DNA from: Desulfocapsa sulfexigens | GTDB lineage: Bacteria; Desulfobacterota; Desulfobulbia; Desulfobulbales; Desulfocapsaceae | DNA length: 7,033 bases | Direction: 5' to 3' | Assembly: GCA_020721165.1 (NCBI GenBank) | Contig: DYNG01000038.1 | Coordinates: 1-7,033 of the forward strand | Shown here: positions 1-6,388 of the stretch, in pieces | Layout of the letters: every line of letters begins with the position of its first letter | Position numbering within the stretch: the first letter of the stretch is position 1 | Translations under genes and position numbers: made by a program | The notes under the pieces: generated by a model | Seen by the model: the letters and a program-made list of their open reading frames with translations, nothing else | Told to the model about the DNA's origin: nothing | Databases searched by the model: none

Positions 1-23
1 AGTCTTTTTAATATGCTACCTGC

Positions 24-56
24 TTCTGGATACCCGCCTACGCAGGCATGATGTCG
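24..56. repeat. REP-like palindromic dispersed repeat (degenerate copy)
   Basis: The segment contains CTGGATACCCGCCTACGC followed by AGGCATGATG. Its core is a perfect stem, GCCT (36-39) and AGGC (44-47), around the loop ACGC. It resembles the short 'TGGATTCCCGC...GCGGGAATGACG' palindromes scattered between genes in many proteobacterial genomes, with several mismatches in the outer arms. It lies beyond the 3' end of the minus-strand U32 gene, a usual location for such elements. It lacks an adjacent T-run, so I do not call it a terminator. The family resemblance is from memory, and a single copy in this window cannot prove that it is repeated. Confidence 0.4.
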
Positions 57-121
57 TTTTGCGAGGCCATCAAGTGTGAATAAGAGAAAAATAAAAAATT
101 CAGCCACCAATAAAACCAGGG

Positions 122-1402
122 TTACTTCCTGCAAACAGCCGCGCGCAGGATGCCATTCTCGGCGCCAGCCGACAAGGGGGGGGCGGTGTGCAGAAAAACG
201 CGGTTGCCGGGATTGGCCCGTGCCACCGGCTCTCCCTGTTCGGTGCGCATGGCCACGACCGTCAGCGGAATCACGGCAATGCCCGGCAGCATATATTCTA
301 TCTCATCCCCCGTTTTCAGCACATTCCTGATCTCCACCAGAGGCTCTTGGCCCTGGTTCTTGATCACTGCCACCGGCAGCGCCGTCTGTTCTTCCCGGGA
401 GCTGTGATAGATCATCTCGCCGCTGCCAGGCCGACCATCAAAAAAGTTTTCGCTGCCACCACGAGTGCCGGTGCGGGCAATTTCCTCCATAAAGACCGGG
501 GGCAGGGTAATGGCTGTCGGCTCCCGCCAGGCCTCGGCGGGCAGGGAGGCCAGATAATCAAGGGCCGCCCGGTAGATCCGCACCACCCCCCCGACATAAA
601 AAATAGACTTCATCCGCCCCTCGATCTTCAGGGCGTTGACTCCGGCGGCCACCAGCTCTGGTAATCGCTCCAGCAGGCACAGGTCTTTGGAATTAAAGAT
701 ATAGGTGCCGCGCTCATCTTCTTCCACCGGAAAATACTGGCCGGGCCGCTTCTCTTCGGTCAAGGCATAGCTGTAGCGGCAGGGATGGGCGCAGTTTCCC
801 TGATTGGCATCCCGGCCGGTCAGATAGTTGGAAAGCATACAGCGACCGGAATAGGAGATGCAGAGGGCCCCATGCACAAAGATCTCCAGCTCGCCTGTCA
901 CCTGGGCCCGAATCTGGATAATCTCGGTCAAAGAGAGTTCGCGGGCCAGATTGAGCCGCACCGCCCCTTGCGACAGCCAGAAGGAGGCCGCCGCCGAGTT
1001 GGTGACATTGGCCTGGGTGGAGAGATGGATGGGAAGCTGCGGCACAATCTGGCGGGCCCGCAGGAGTATGCCGGGGTCGGCAATAATCAGGCCGTCCACC
1101 GCCAGTTTCCGCAAGGAGAGCAAATAGTCATCCAGCCCGTCAAAATCCTGATTATGGGCCAGAATATTGGCAGTCACAAAGACCTTGATCCGGCGGGCAT
1201 GGGCATAGCTGACCGCATCGGCCAGGGCCTCGGGGCTGAAATTTCCGGCCTTGGCCCGCAGACTGAACTGCTGGCCGCCAAGATAGACGGCATCCGCCCC
1301 ATAATGAATGGCGGTCACCAGTTTTTCAAAGGTTCCGGCTGGGGCCAGCAGTTCGGGAATGATGGGCTGGCCGGGCCTTTCCTCTCTTTTCTCACGGCTC
1401 AT
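122..1402 (-). CDS. Peptidase U32 family protein, TrhP/YegQ-like tRNA hydroxylation protein
   Basis: This is a 426-residue protein of the U32 family, once called collagenase-like peptidases. Characterised members (TrhP/YegQ, RlhA, UbiU/UbiV) are now linked to hydroxylation of RNA or quinone precursors; TrhP makes 5-hydroxyuridine at tRNA position 34. The N-terminus has the family opening PELLAPAGTFEKL (16-28) and GADAVYLGG (35-43). The U32 signature E-x-F-x2-G-A-L-C-x4-S-G-x-C-x-L-S is matched at residues 173-191. Cysteines C181, C188, C204 and C242 have spacing very like the four Fe-S ligands recalled for UbiU, so a 4Fe-4S cluster is inferred. Length is close to YegQ (about 450) and Bacillus YrrO (about 420). 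It starts at ATG 1400-1402 with only a poor ribosome-binding site, and ends in TAA. A run of eight C residues (coding strand) falls near the C-terminus. It is divergent from mnmA. The U32 assignment is firm; the TrhP subfamily is probable. Confidence 0.9.
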   Translation of the reverse strand: MSREKREERPGQPIIPELLAPAGTFEKLVTAIHYGADAVYLGGQQFSLRAKAGNFSPEALADAVSYAHARRIKVFVTANILAHNQDFDGLDDYLLSLRKLAVDGLIIADPGILLRARQIVPQLPIHLSTQANVTNSAAASFWLSQGAVRLNLARELSLTEIIQIRAQVTGELEIFVHGALCISYSGRCMLSNYLTGRDANQGNCAHPCRYSYALTEEKRPGQYFPVEEDERGTYIFNSKDLCLLERLPELVAAGVNALKIEGRMKSIFYVGGVVRIYRAALDYLASLPAEAWREPTAITLPPVFMEEIARTGTRGGSENFFDGRPGSGEMIYHSSREEQTALPVAVIKNQGQEPLVEIRNVLKTGDEIEYMLPGIAVIPLTVVAMRTEQGEPVARANPGNRVFLHTAPPLSAGAENGILRAAVCRK

Positions 1403-1426
1403 TTCTTATTGCCCGTCAGGAGAAGG

Positions 1427-1600
1427 ATGTGTCGAAAACTGCATATTCATGGTAGTATGGATTTTCTCGCCCCGATGAACGGGATTCGTGAACGAATAAC
1501 CGCGCCAAGAGAAAATTCTCTTTATGACTTACTGGACACAGAACGGGAATGCAAGGAACAAGGGGCATACAGCCTAAAAAAAAAATCGGCGTCGCCCTGA
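1427..1600 (+). CDS. Possible small leader ORF or N-terminal extension of mnmA
   Basis: A 57-codon reading frame starts at ATG 1427, four bases after a strong Shine-Dalgarno sequence (AGGAG, 1418-1422). Its peptide begins MCRKLHIHGSMDFLAPMNG and is not one I recognise. It runs past the mnmA start (1549), which itself has a weak ribosome-binding site, and stops at 1598-1600 just after an A10 tract (1576-1585). A -1 slip on that tract, or one additional A, would join it in frame to the MnmA P-loop region. It could be a coupling leader, the true N-terminus of MnmA, or chance: 57 open codons are not rare at this base composition. The frame also stays open upstream antisense to the U32 gene, which adds no support. 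Confidence 0.22.
   Translation: MCRKLHIHGSMDFLAPMNGIRERITAPRENSLYDLLDTERECKEQGAYSLKKKSASP
1484..1497. promoter_or_regulatory. Perfect inverted repeat in the U32/mnmA divergent region
   Basis: The sequence ATTCGT-GA-ACGAAT is a perfect 6+2+6 dyad lying between the divergent U32 gene and mnmA. Its size and position suit a binding site for a dimeric regulator acting on one or both genes. I do not recognise it as a LexA, Fur or other known operator, and I could not find a convincing -35/-10 pair around it. Confidence 0.25.
1507..1522. promoter_or_regulatory. Second perfect inverted repeat upstream of mnmA
   Basis: The sequence AAGAGAA-AA-TTCTCTT is a perfect 7+2+7 dyad starting ten bases after the first dyad and ending 26 bases before the mnmA ATG. 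It could be an operator. In RNA it would form only a weak AU-rich hairpin of about five pairs, so attenuation is less likely. No T-run follows that would make it a strong terminator. Function is inferred from symmetry and position only. Confidence 0.22.
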
Positions 1601-2517
1601 GCGGGGGTGTGGATTCCACTGCCGCAGCCCTGCTTCTCCACCAGGAATATGAGGTTCACGGTTTTTTCATGCGTCTGGGAGAATCTTCTGGGCCTGATGG
1701 CGCCATTCAGGAACATAAGGCCCGGACGGTGGCGCAGCGCCTGGGCATCAGCCTGGAGGTGATTGATCTTCGCGCTGCTTTTGACGAACTGGTTCTGCGC
1801 TATTTTACCAGGAGTTATCAGCAGGGACACACCCCCAATCCCTGCATGCTCTGTAATCAGGCCATCAAATTCGGCCTGTTCATGGAAACTATCCTGGCTC
1901 GCGGGATGGAGGCAATGGCCACCGGCCATTATGCCCGGATTGCCCAACAAGGCGGAGCCTGGCATCTGGGCCAAGGTCACGATCCCGTCAAAGATCAGTC
2001 CTATTTTCTGGCTCGCCTGCGGCAGCAGCAACTCCAACGCTGCCTCTTTCCCCTGGGAGACATGGACAAGGAAGGCGTGTACCGCCTGGTTGAAAGCCAG
2101 GGCCTGACCGGTTTTCGCGGTCAGGAGAGCCAGGATGTCTGTTTTTTGGAAGCCACCACCCTCGGGCAATTCCTGACCGAGCGGATTCCCCTGGCCGAGC
2201 AGAGCGGGGCCATTGTCAGCAGTGATGGCCGACAACTGGGCGTCCACCGGGGAATCTTTCATTACACCATTGGTCAGCGACGGGGCTTGGGGATTGCCGA
2301 TGTCACACCCTGGTTCGTCATCGGGCTTGACCCCCTGACCAGAAATGTTATTGTCGGCAAGGAAGAAGAGTTGCTCCGCGATCACCTGATCATGGCCGCC
2401 CCCCACTGGCTGACCGAACAGCCCCCGGATGCCGACCGCGAGTATCAGGTCAAAATCCGCTACCGGCACCAGGGGGCGCCAGCGAGAATGAAAAGGATCA
2501 ATGACCAGCGTTGGTAA
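1549..2517 (+). CDS. mnmA: tRNA-specific 2-thiouridylase MnmA, C-terminally truncated by in-frame TAA
   Basis: MnmA adenylates U34 of the Lys, Glu and Gln tRNAs and inserts sulfur to give 2-thiouridine. The 322 residues show the PP-loop SGGVDS (18-23), a cysteine motif TPNPCMLCN (95-103), ATGHYA (124-129), KDQSYFL (148-154), SQDVCFLE (194-201) and the core IGQRRGLG (241-248). C102 and C198 align with the catalytic C102/C199 pair of E. coli MnmA. C99 sits where E. coli has Asp, making this the CxxC type. The frame ends at TAA 2515-2517 just after the stretch RINDQRW, inside the C-terminal beta-barrel, while family members continue about 30 residues further; that continuation is present next door in the same frame. 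The ATG at 1549 has only a weak ribosome-binding site, and a ten-A tract follows at codons 10-13. Family identity is firm. Whether the truncated product works is unknown. Confidence 0.93.
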   Translation: MQGTRGIQPKKKIGVALSGGVDSTAAALLLHQEYEVHGFFMRLGESSGPDGAIQEHKARTVAQRLGISLEVIDLRAAFDELVLRYFTRSYQQGHTPNPCMLCNQAIKFGLFMETILARGMEAMATGHYARIAQQGGAWHLGQGHDPVKDQSYFLARLRQQQLQRCLFPLGDMDKEGVYRLVESQGLTGFRGQESQDVCFLEATTLGQFLTERIPLAEQSGAIVSSDGRQLGVHRGIFHYTIGQRRGLGIADVTPWFVIGLDPLTRNVIVGKEEELLRDHLIMAAPHWLTEQPPDADREYQVKIRYRHQGAPARMKRINDQRW

Positions 2518-2613
2518 ATCCGGTTTGTCCACTCACAACGAGCCATCACCCCCGGTCAGTTCGCTGTCATCTACGATCAGGAATGGGTGGTCGGTTGCGG
2601 TGAGATTGTCTAA
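2518..2613 (+). pseudogene. mnmA: Separated in-frame C-terminal end of mnmA
   Basis: These 31 codons follow the premature TAA without any frame change and end at TAA 2611-2613. The peptide contains QRAITPGQFAVIYD, the standard C-terminal motif of MnmA (TPGQ-A-V-Y in E. coli), and ends VVGCGEIV, matching the family's GGG-I-E close. There is no obvious start codon or ribosome-binding site of its own. The stop occupies a position that is Glu in the E. coli protein as I recall it, so a single base change such as GAA to TAA would explain it. It is either a recent nonsense mutation or a sequence error. Confidence 0.85.
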
Positions 2614-2694
2614 GTCGCTGAAAAAAATAACGAGGCCACGATATTTCGTAATGGCTCCTAAGGAATTCAAACCCTGACTGATGAACAGGAAAAA

Positions 2695-4047
2695 ATGAAA
2701 AAAATAGCGATCACAACCCTGGGCTGCAAGGTCAACCAGTATGAATCCGCCGCCTTTCAGACCGGATTTGAGCGGGCCGGTTGCGTGATGGCCCAGGGCA
2801 AGGAGACGGCGGACATCATTGTGATCAACACCTGCGCGGTGACGGCCAAGGCTGGAACCCAGTCGCGGCACGCGGTGCGCCAGCTTATGCGCAGACATCC
2901 AGGGGCCAGAATCGTTATTACCGGCTGTTATTCGCAACTGGCGGCCCAGGATTTGGTCAAAATGATTAACCAGCCCCTGTGTATTGTCGGCAACGGCAAT
3001 AAAGACCGGCTGGTGGAAGCCGCCCTCTGCGAAAAGCCCTGTGATTTAACGATCCTCATGGATCGTATCTCCCAAAAAAAAGAGATCTGCCGCCTGCCGG
3101 TCCGTCATTTTGGCGAGCGCACCCGGGCCAGCCTGCGGGTTCAGGATGGCTGTAACAACTTCTGCACCTACTGCATCATTCCCTACACCCGAGGCCCCAG
3201 CCGCAGCCTGCCCCTGCCTGAAGTTCTGGAGCAGGCCGCTGTTTTTGCCGCCGAAGGCTACAAGGAGATGGTGGTCACCGGGATCCATGTCGGCCAGTAT
3301 GGGAGAGATTTGGCGGCCCCTGCCCAGGGAAAAATGGATTGCGCCCGCCTGATGCGGGAACTCTGCCGCAGCCTGCCCGATACCCGCTTTCGCCTCAGCT
3401 CGATCGAGCCCAAGGAGATCAGCGACGAGCTGCTGGGCCTGATGGCCGAACAGAAAAACTTCCTGCCCCACCTCCATATTCCTCTTCAAAGCGGCGATGA
3501 TACTATCCTGGCACGGATGAAGCGGGGCTATAGCGCCCAACAGTTTCAGAGCGTCATCGAAAAATGCCGGCGCTTGCTCCCGGAGGCGGCCATCGGCATT
3601 GATGTGCTGGTCGGTTTTCCGGGTGAAACGGCTGCCCATTTTGCCCAGACCTGTGCCTTGATTGACGAACTTGACTGCTCCTATCTCCATGTCTTCCCCT
3701 ATTCCCAGCGCCCCGGCACCCTGGCCGCCGCCTTTGACCAGCAGATTGCCCAGCCGGTCAAGGATGAGCGGGTGGCCCGTCTTCGGCAACTGGATAGCGA
3801 GAAGAGAGAGCGCTTCTACCGCCGGTTCCTGGGCAGCGCCCGGCCAACCCTGGTTGAACACAAGCGGGCCGCGAATGGTTGCCTCAAGGGCTTTACCGAC
3901 AATTACATTCCGGTCAGCTTTTACGGCCCTCGGGCGCTCATGAACACGGTTGTGCCGCTCACCCTGACCGAATGTGTCTGGTCGGCAACGACCCCACCAT
4001 CGTTTCAGGTCTTTGGCGATATTGGCGAGGATAGCCATGCAGGGTGA
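2695..4047 (+). CDS. mtaB: tRNA t6A37 methylthiotransferase MtaB (radical SAM)
   Basis: This 450-residue methylthiotransferase adds the 2-methylthio group to t6A at position 37 of ANN-decoding tRNAs. The N-terminal UPF0004 domain carries the three auxiliary-cluster cysteines: C11 in TLGCKVNQ, C47 in NTCAVT and C78 in TGCYSQ. The radical SAM domain has C153, C157 and C160 in DGCNNFCTYC, followed by IIPYTRGPSRS. Further family marks are SSIEP, HIPLQSGDD and DVLVGFPGE. A TRAM-like RNA-binding tail covers roughly 375-440. The opening TLGCKVNQYES and the length match MtaB (YqeV) rather than MiaB or RimO. The ATG at 2695 follows AGGA with four bases between. It begins 81 bases after the mnmA remnant, an interval with no clear promoter or terminator, and its last 11 bases overlap cinA, suggesting translational coupling. 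Confidence 0.95.
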   Translation: MKKIAITTLGCKVNQYESAAFQTGFERAGCVMAQGKETADIIVINTCAVTAKAGTQSRHAVRQLMRRHPGARIVITGCYSQLAAQDLVKMINQPLCIVGNGNKDRLVEAALCEKPCDLTILMDRISQKKEICRLPVRHFGERTRASLRVQDGCNNFCTYCIIPYTRGPSRSLPLPEVLEQAAVFAAEGYKEMVVTGIHVGQYGRDLAAPAQGKMDCARLMRELCRSLPDTRFRLSSIEPKEISDELLGLMAEQKNFLPHLHIPLQSGDDTILARMKRGYSAQQFQSVIEKCRRLLPEAAIGIDVLVGFPGETAAHFAQTCALIDELDCSYLHVFPYSQRPGTLAAAFDQQIAQPVKDERVARLRQLDSEKRERFYRRFLGSARPTLVEHKRAANGCLKGFTDNYIPVSFYGPRALMNTVVPLTLTECVWSATTPPSFQVFGDIGEDSHAG

Positions 4048-5284
4048 AATCATCGCCGTTGGCAACGAGTTGACCTCGGGCCGCATCATCAACAGCACCA
4101 GCGCCTTTGCCGCCCGCCATCTCTTTGCCGCCGGCTATGAGATTCTGGCCATGCACACCATCGGCGATGCCCCGGAACTGATTGGTTTGGCCCTCAAGCG
4201 GGCCATCAGGCGGGCCGATTTTGTCCTGGTCACCGGCGGCTTGGGGGCCACCGATGATGACCTGACCACCGAAGCCGTGGCCCTCGCCCTGCACCGGCCC
4301 ACCATTCCCAATCTTGACCTGCTGGCCCAGATCCGCCATCATCTTCACAGCATTGATGCCCCGCCCATGGATCCCCTGGAAAAACTGGCCTGGCTTCCCC
4401 AGGGGGCCGAGGCCCTCTCTCTGGGATCAAAAATGTCGGGATACCTGCTCATCCACGACCAGAAACCGATCTTTTTTCTCCCCGGTATCCCGGAGCAGAT
4501 GCAGATCCTGCTGATTGACCAGGTCATTCCCCGCCTGGCGGACTGGAACCCGGAACCGGCTGTTCTCACCTGCCAGCGACTGTATAAAATCTTTGGCCGG
4601 GAAGAGGCGTTCATCAATCGCCAGATCGAGGCCCTGGCCTTACCGACAGAGATCAGCATCGGCTACTATCCGGTCTTCCCGGAAGTCCATCTGAGCCTTA
4701 TTTTGCGGGCAGCAGCGGGTAGCCGCCCTCAGCCTGTTTTTGCGGCGGCCTGCACGGCCGTTGAACAGGCCCTCGGCCATGCAATCTATGGCCATGACGA
4801 GGATTCGCTGGCCTCCGTGACCGGCCAACTGCTGCAAGCCGCCCAGCTCACGGTGGCCACCGCCGAGTCCTGTACCGGAGGGCTGATTGGCCATCTCTTT
4901 ACCCAGACCCCGGGTAGCTCCTCCTATTTTTTGGGGGGAGTCACGGCCTATGCCAACTCAATGAAAACCGAGGCCTTGGGCGTCAGCGGGGAGCTGCTGG
5001 CCAAATATGGCGCCGTCAGCGCCGAGGCGGCCACAGTTATGGCGACGGGAATCCGCGCCCTGAGCTCAGCCGATATCGGTCTCGCCGTCACCGGTATCGC
5101 CGGCCCCGACGGCGGTTCCGCCAATAAACCAGTCGGCACGGTTTTTATCGCTCTGGCGGTCAGGGGGCACCGGGAAGTTCATCGCTATCAATTCCTGGGT
5201 AACCGCCAGCAGATTCAAACCATCACCGCCAAAACAGCCCTTGACCTGACCCGAAAATACCTGCTACAGTCAAAGACCGAATAA
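4037..5284 (+). CDS. cinA: CinA family nicotinamide-nucleotide amidohydrolase / damage-inducible protein
   Basis: The full-length 415-residue CinA has two domains. The N-terminal MoCF-like domain (about 1-170; GNELTSGRI at 9-17, GGLGATDDD at 67-75) corresponds to the part that hydrolyses ADP-ribose in studied homologues. The C-terminal PncC-like domain (about 255-415; AESCTGG at 276-282 with the likely catalytic Ser278, then K310 in NSMKTEALG, and VTGIAGPDGG) deamidates nicotinamide mononucleotide to the acid form in NAD recycling. I chose ATG 4037 because it starts the conserved MQGEIIAVGNE and is preceded by GAGG (4027-4030) at a six-base spacing. The frame stays open upstream to 3974, but that part lies inside mtaB and lacks family similarity. 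It overlaps mtaB by 11 bases and is followed by recA, a recurrent neighbourhood in bacteria. Confidence 0.94.
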   Translation: MQGEIIAVGNELTSGRIINSTSAFAARHLFAAGYEILAMHTIGDAPELIGLALKRAIRRADFVLVTGGLGATDDDLTTEAVALALHRPTIPNLDLLAQIRHHLHSIDAPPMDPLEKLAWLPQGAEALSLGSKMSGYLLIHDQKPIFFLPGIPEQMQILLIDQVIPRLADWNPEPAVLTCQRLYKIFGREEAFINRQIEALALPTEISIGYYPVFPEVHLSLILRAAAGSRPQPVFAAACTAVEQALGHAIYGHDEDSLASVTGQLLQAAQLTVATAESCTGGLIGHLFTQTPGSSSYFLGGVTAYANSMKTEALGVSGELLAKYGAVSAEAATVMATGIRALSSADIGLAVTGIAGPDGGSANKPVGTVFIALAVRGHREVHRYQFLGNRQQIQTITAKTALDLTRKYLLQSKTE

Positions 5285-5323
5285 TTTTTTCCTTTTCATT
5301 TCACATCTTCAGGGAGCATCGCC

Positions 5324-6382
5324 ATGGCCGCGCCGGATATCACCAAAAACAGAGCTGACAGTATTGATAACGCTATCAGCCAGATTCAACGACAGTTTGG
5401 CAAGGGCTCGATCATGCGCCTGGGCAGCCATGAAACAGAACGGATACCTGTCGTTCCCACCGGCGTCCTGAGCCTGGATATTGCCCTGGGGGTGGGCGGT
5501 TTCCCCAAAGGCCGGATTTCCGAGATCTATGGCCCTGAATCTTCAGGAAAAACCACCCTGGCCCTGCATGTCGTGGCCGAGGCCCAGAAACGAGGGGGCA
5601 ATGCCGCCTTTATTGACGCCGAGCACGCCCTGGATACCGCCTACGCCGGTCGCCTGGGTGTGGATATTGATAATCTGCTGGTTTCGCAGCCCGATTATGG
5701 CGAACAGGCCCTGGAGATTGCCGAGATTCTGATCCGCTCCGGCGGCATTGATGTTATTGTCATTGACTCGGTGGCCGCCCTTGTGCCCAAGGCCGAGATT
5801 GATGGCAATGTGGGCGACTCGCACATGGGTTTGCAGGCCCGGCTCATGTCGCAGGCCATGCGTAAATTCACCGGCGTGCTCAGTCGTAGCAATACCATTC
5901 TCATCTTTATCAACCAGATTCGGATGAAAATCGGGGTCATGTTCGGCAATCCCGAGACCACCACCGGCGGAAATGCCCTGAAATTCTACTCCACACTCCG
6001 CCTTGATATTCGCAAGATCGCCTCCATCAAAGAGGGACAGGATAATGTGATCGGTAATCGCACCAAGGTCAAGGTGGTCAAAAACAAGGTGGCGCCGCCC
6101 TTTAAGACTGCGGAGTTTGATATTATTTATGGCGAGGGCATTTCCAGGATCGGCGATCTCCTGGATCTGGCCGTGGACAATGATATCGTCAACAAAAGCG
6201 GCTCCTGGTACTCCTATAACGATGAACGAATCGGCCAGGGCCGGGAAAATGCCAAAAAATATCTGACCGAACACCCGGAAATGTTTGCGGATATTGAAAA
6301 TAAAGTCCGCATGGGCTTTGGCCTGCCCACGGAAGGCGCCCAGAAGACCGAGGCCAATGCCGAGCCGGTTGCGCAGGGATAA
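5324..6382 (+). CDS. recA: Recombinase RecA
   Basis: This complete 352-residue RecA is the strand-exchange ATPase of homologous recombination and the co-protease that triggers LexA self-cleavage. It shows GKGSIMRLG near the N-terminus, Walker A GPESSGKT (70-77), the catalytic glutamate E100 in DAEHALD, Walker B DVIVIDSV (143-150), loop 1 around GDSHMGLQARLM, and loop 2 near MFGNPETTTGGNALKFY. The C-terminal tail after residue 333 is short and only mildly acidic compared with E. coli. No intein or frameshift is present. ATG 5324 has AGGGAG (5311-5316) seven bases ahead. Only 39 bases separate it from cinA. They include a T6 run but no hairpin, and I see no LexA-like operator there, so recA is probably read through from the upstream genes. 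Confidence 0.98.
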   Translation: MAAPDITKNRADSIDNAISQIQRQFGKGSIMRLGSHETERIPVVPTGVLSLDIALGVGGFPKGRISEIYGPESSGKTTLALHVVAEAQKRGGNAAFIDAEHALDTAYAGRLGVDIDNLLVSQPDYGEQALEIAEILIRSGGIDVIVIDSVAALVPKAEIDGNVGDSHMGLQARLMSQAMRKFTGVLSRSNTILIFINQIRMKIGVMFGNPETTTGGNALKFYSTLRLDIRKIASIKEGQDNVIGNRTKVKVVKNKVAPPFKTAEFDIIYGEGISRIGDLLDLAVDNDIVNKSGSWYSYNDERIGQGRENAKKYLTEHPEMFADIENKVRMGFGLPTEGAQKTEANAEPVAQG

Positions 6383-6388
6383 AGGGAG

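Noticed and set aside
77..108. AT-rich stretch downstream of the U32 gene as its terminator
   Set aside because: On the minus strand it gives a T-rich run, but only a three-pair stem can be drawn before it, too weak to call.
785..1600. Long plus-strand open frame (271 codons) opposite the U32 gene
   Set aside because: Its greater part is an antisense shadow of the U32 protein; only the small part from 1427 has an independent ribosome-binding site and is listed separately with low confidence.
2515..2517. Reassigned TAA codon or programmed recoding in mnmA
   Set aside because: TAA terminates the U32, cinA and recA genes here, and no known recoding signal for TAA is visible, so mutation or sequence error is simpler.
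1522..2532. Long minus-strand open frame (336 codons) opposite mnmA
   Set aside because: It lies entirely antisense to a clearly conserved MnmA, has no recognisable domains, and is explained by the GC-rich codon pattern of the real gene.
3074..3081. A8 run in mtaB as a programmed frameshift site
   Set aside because: The frame is intact on both sides and conserved motifs continue without a change of frame; alternative-frame products would be short and meaningless.
3974..4036. Upstream in-frame start for cinA at 3974
   Set aside because: It would add 21 residues encoded inside mtaB that are unlike CinA; the ATG at 4037 has a good GAGG site and begins the conserved family sequence.
3046..4098. 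Minus-strand open frame (350 codons) opposite mtaB
   Set aside because: It is antisense to all the mtaB motifs and has no protein-family character of its own.
5285..5300. T-rich stretch after cinA as an intrinsic terminator
   Set aside because: No GC-rich stem precedes the T6 run, and recA begins 39 bases after cinA.
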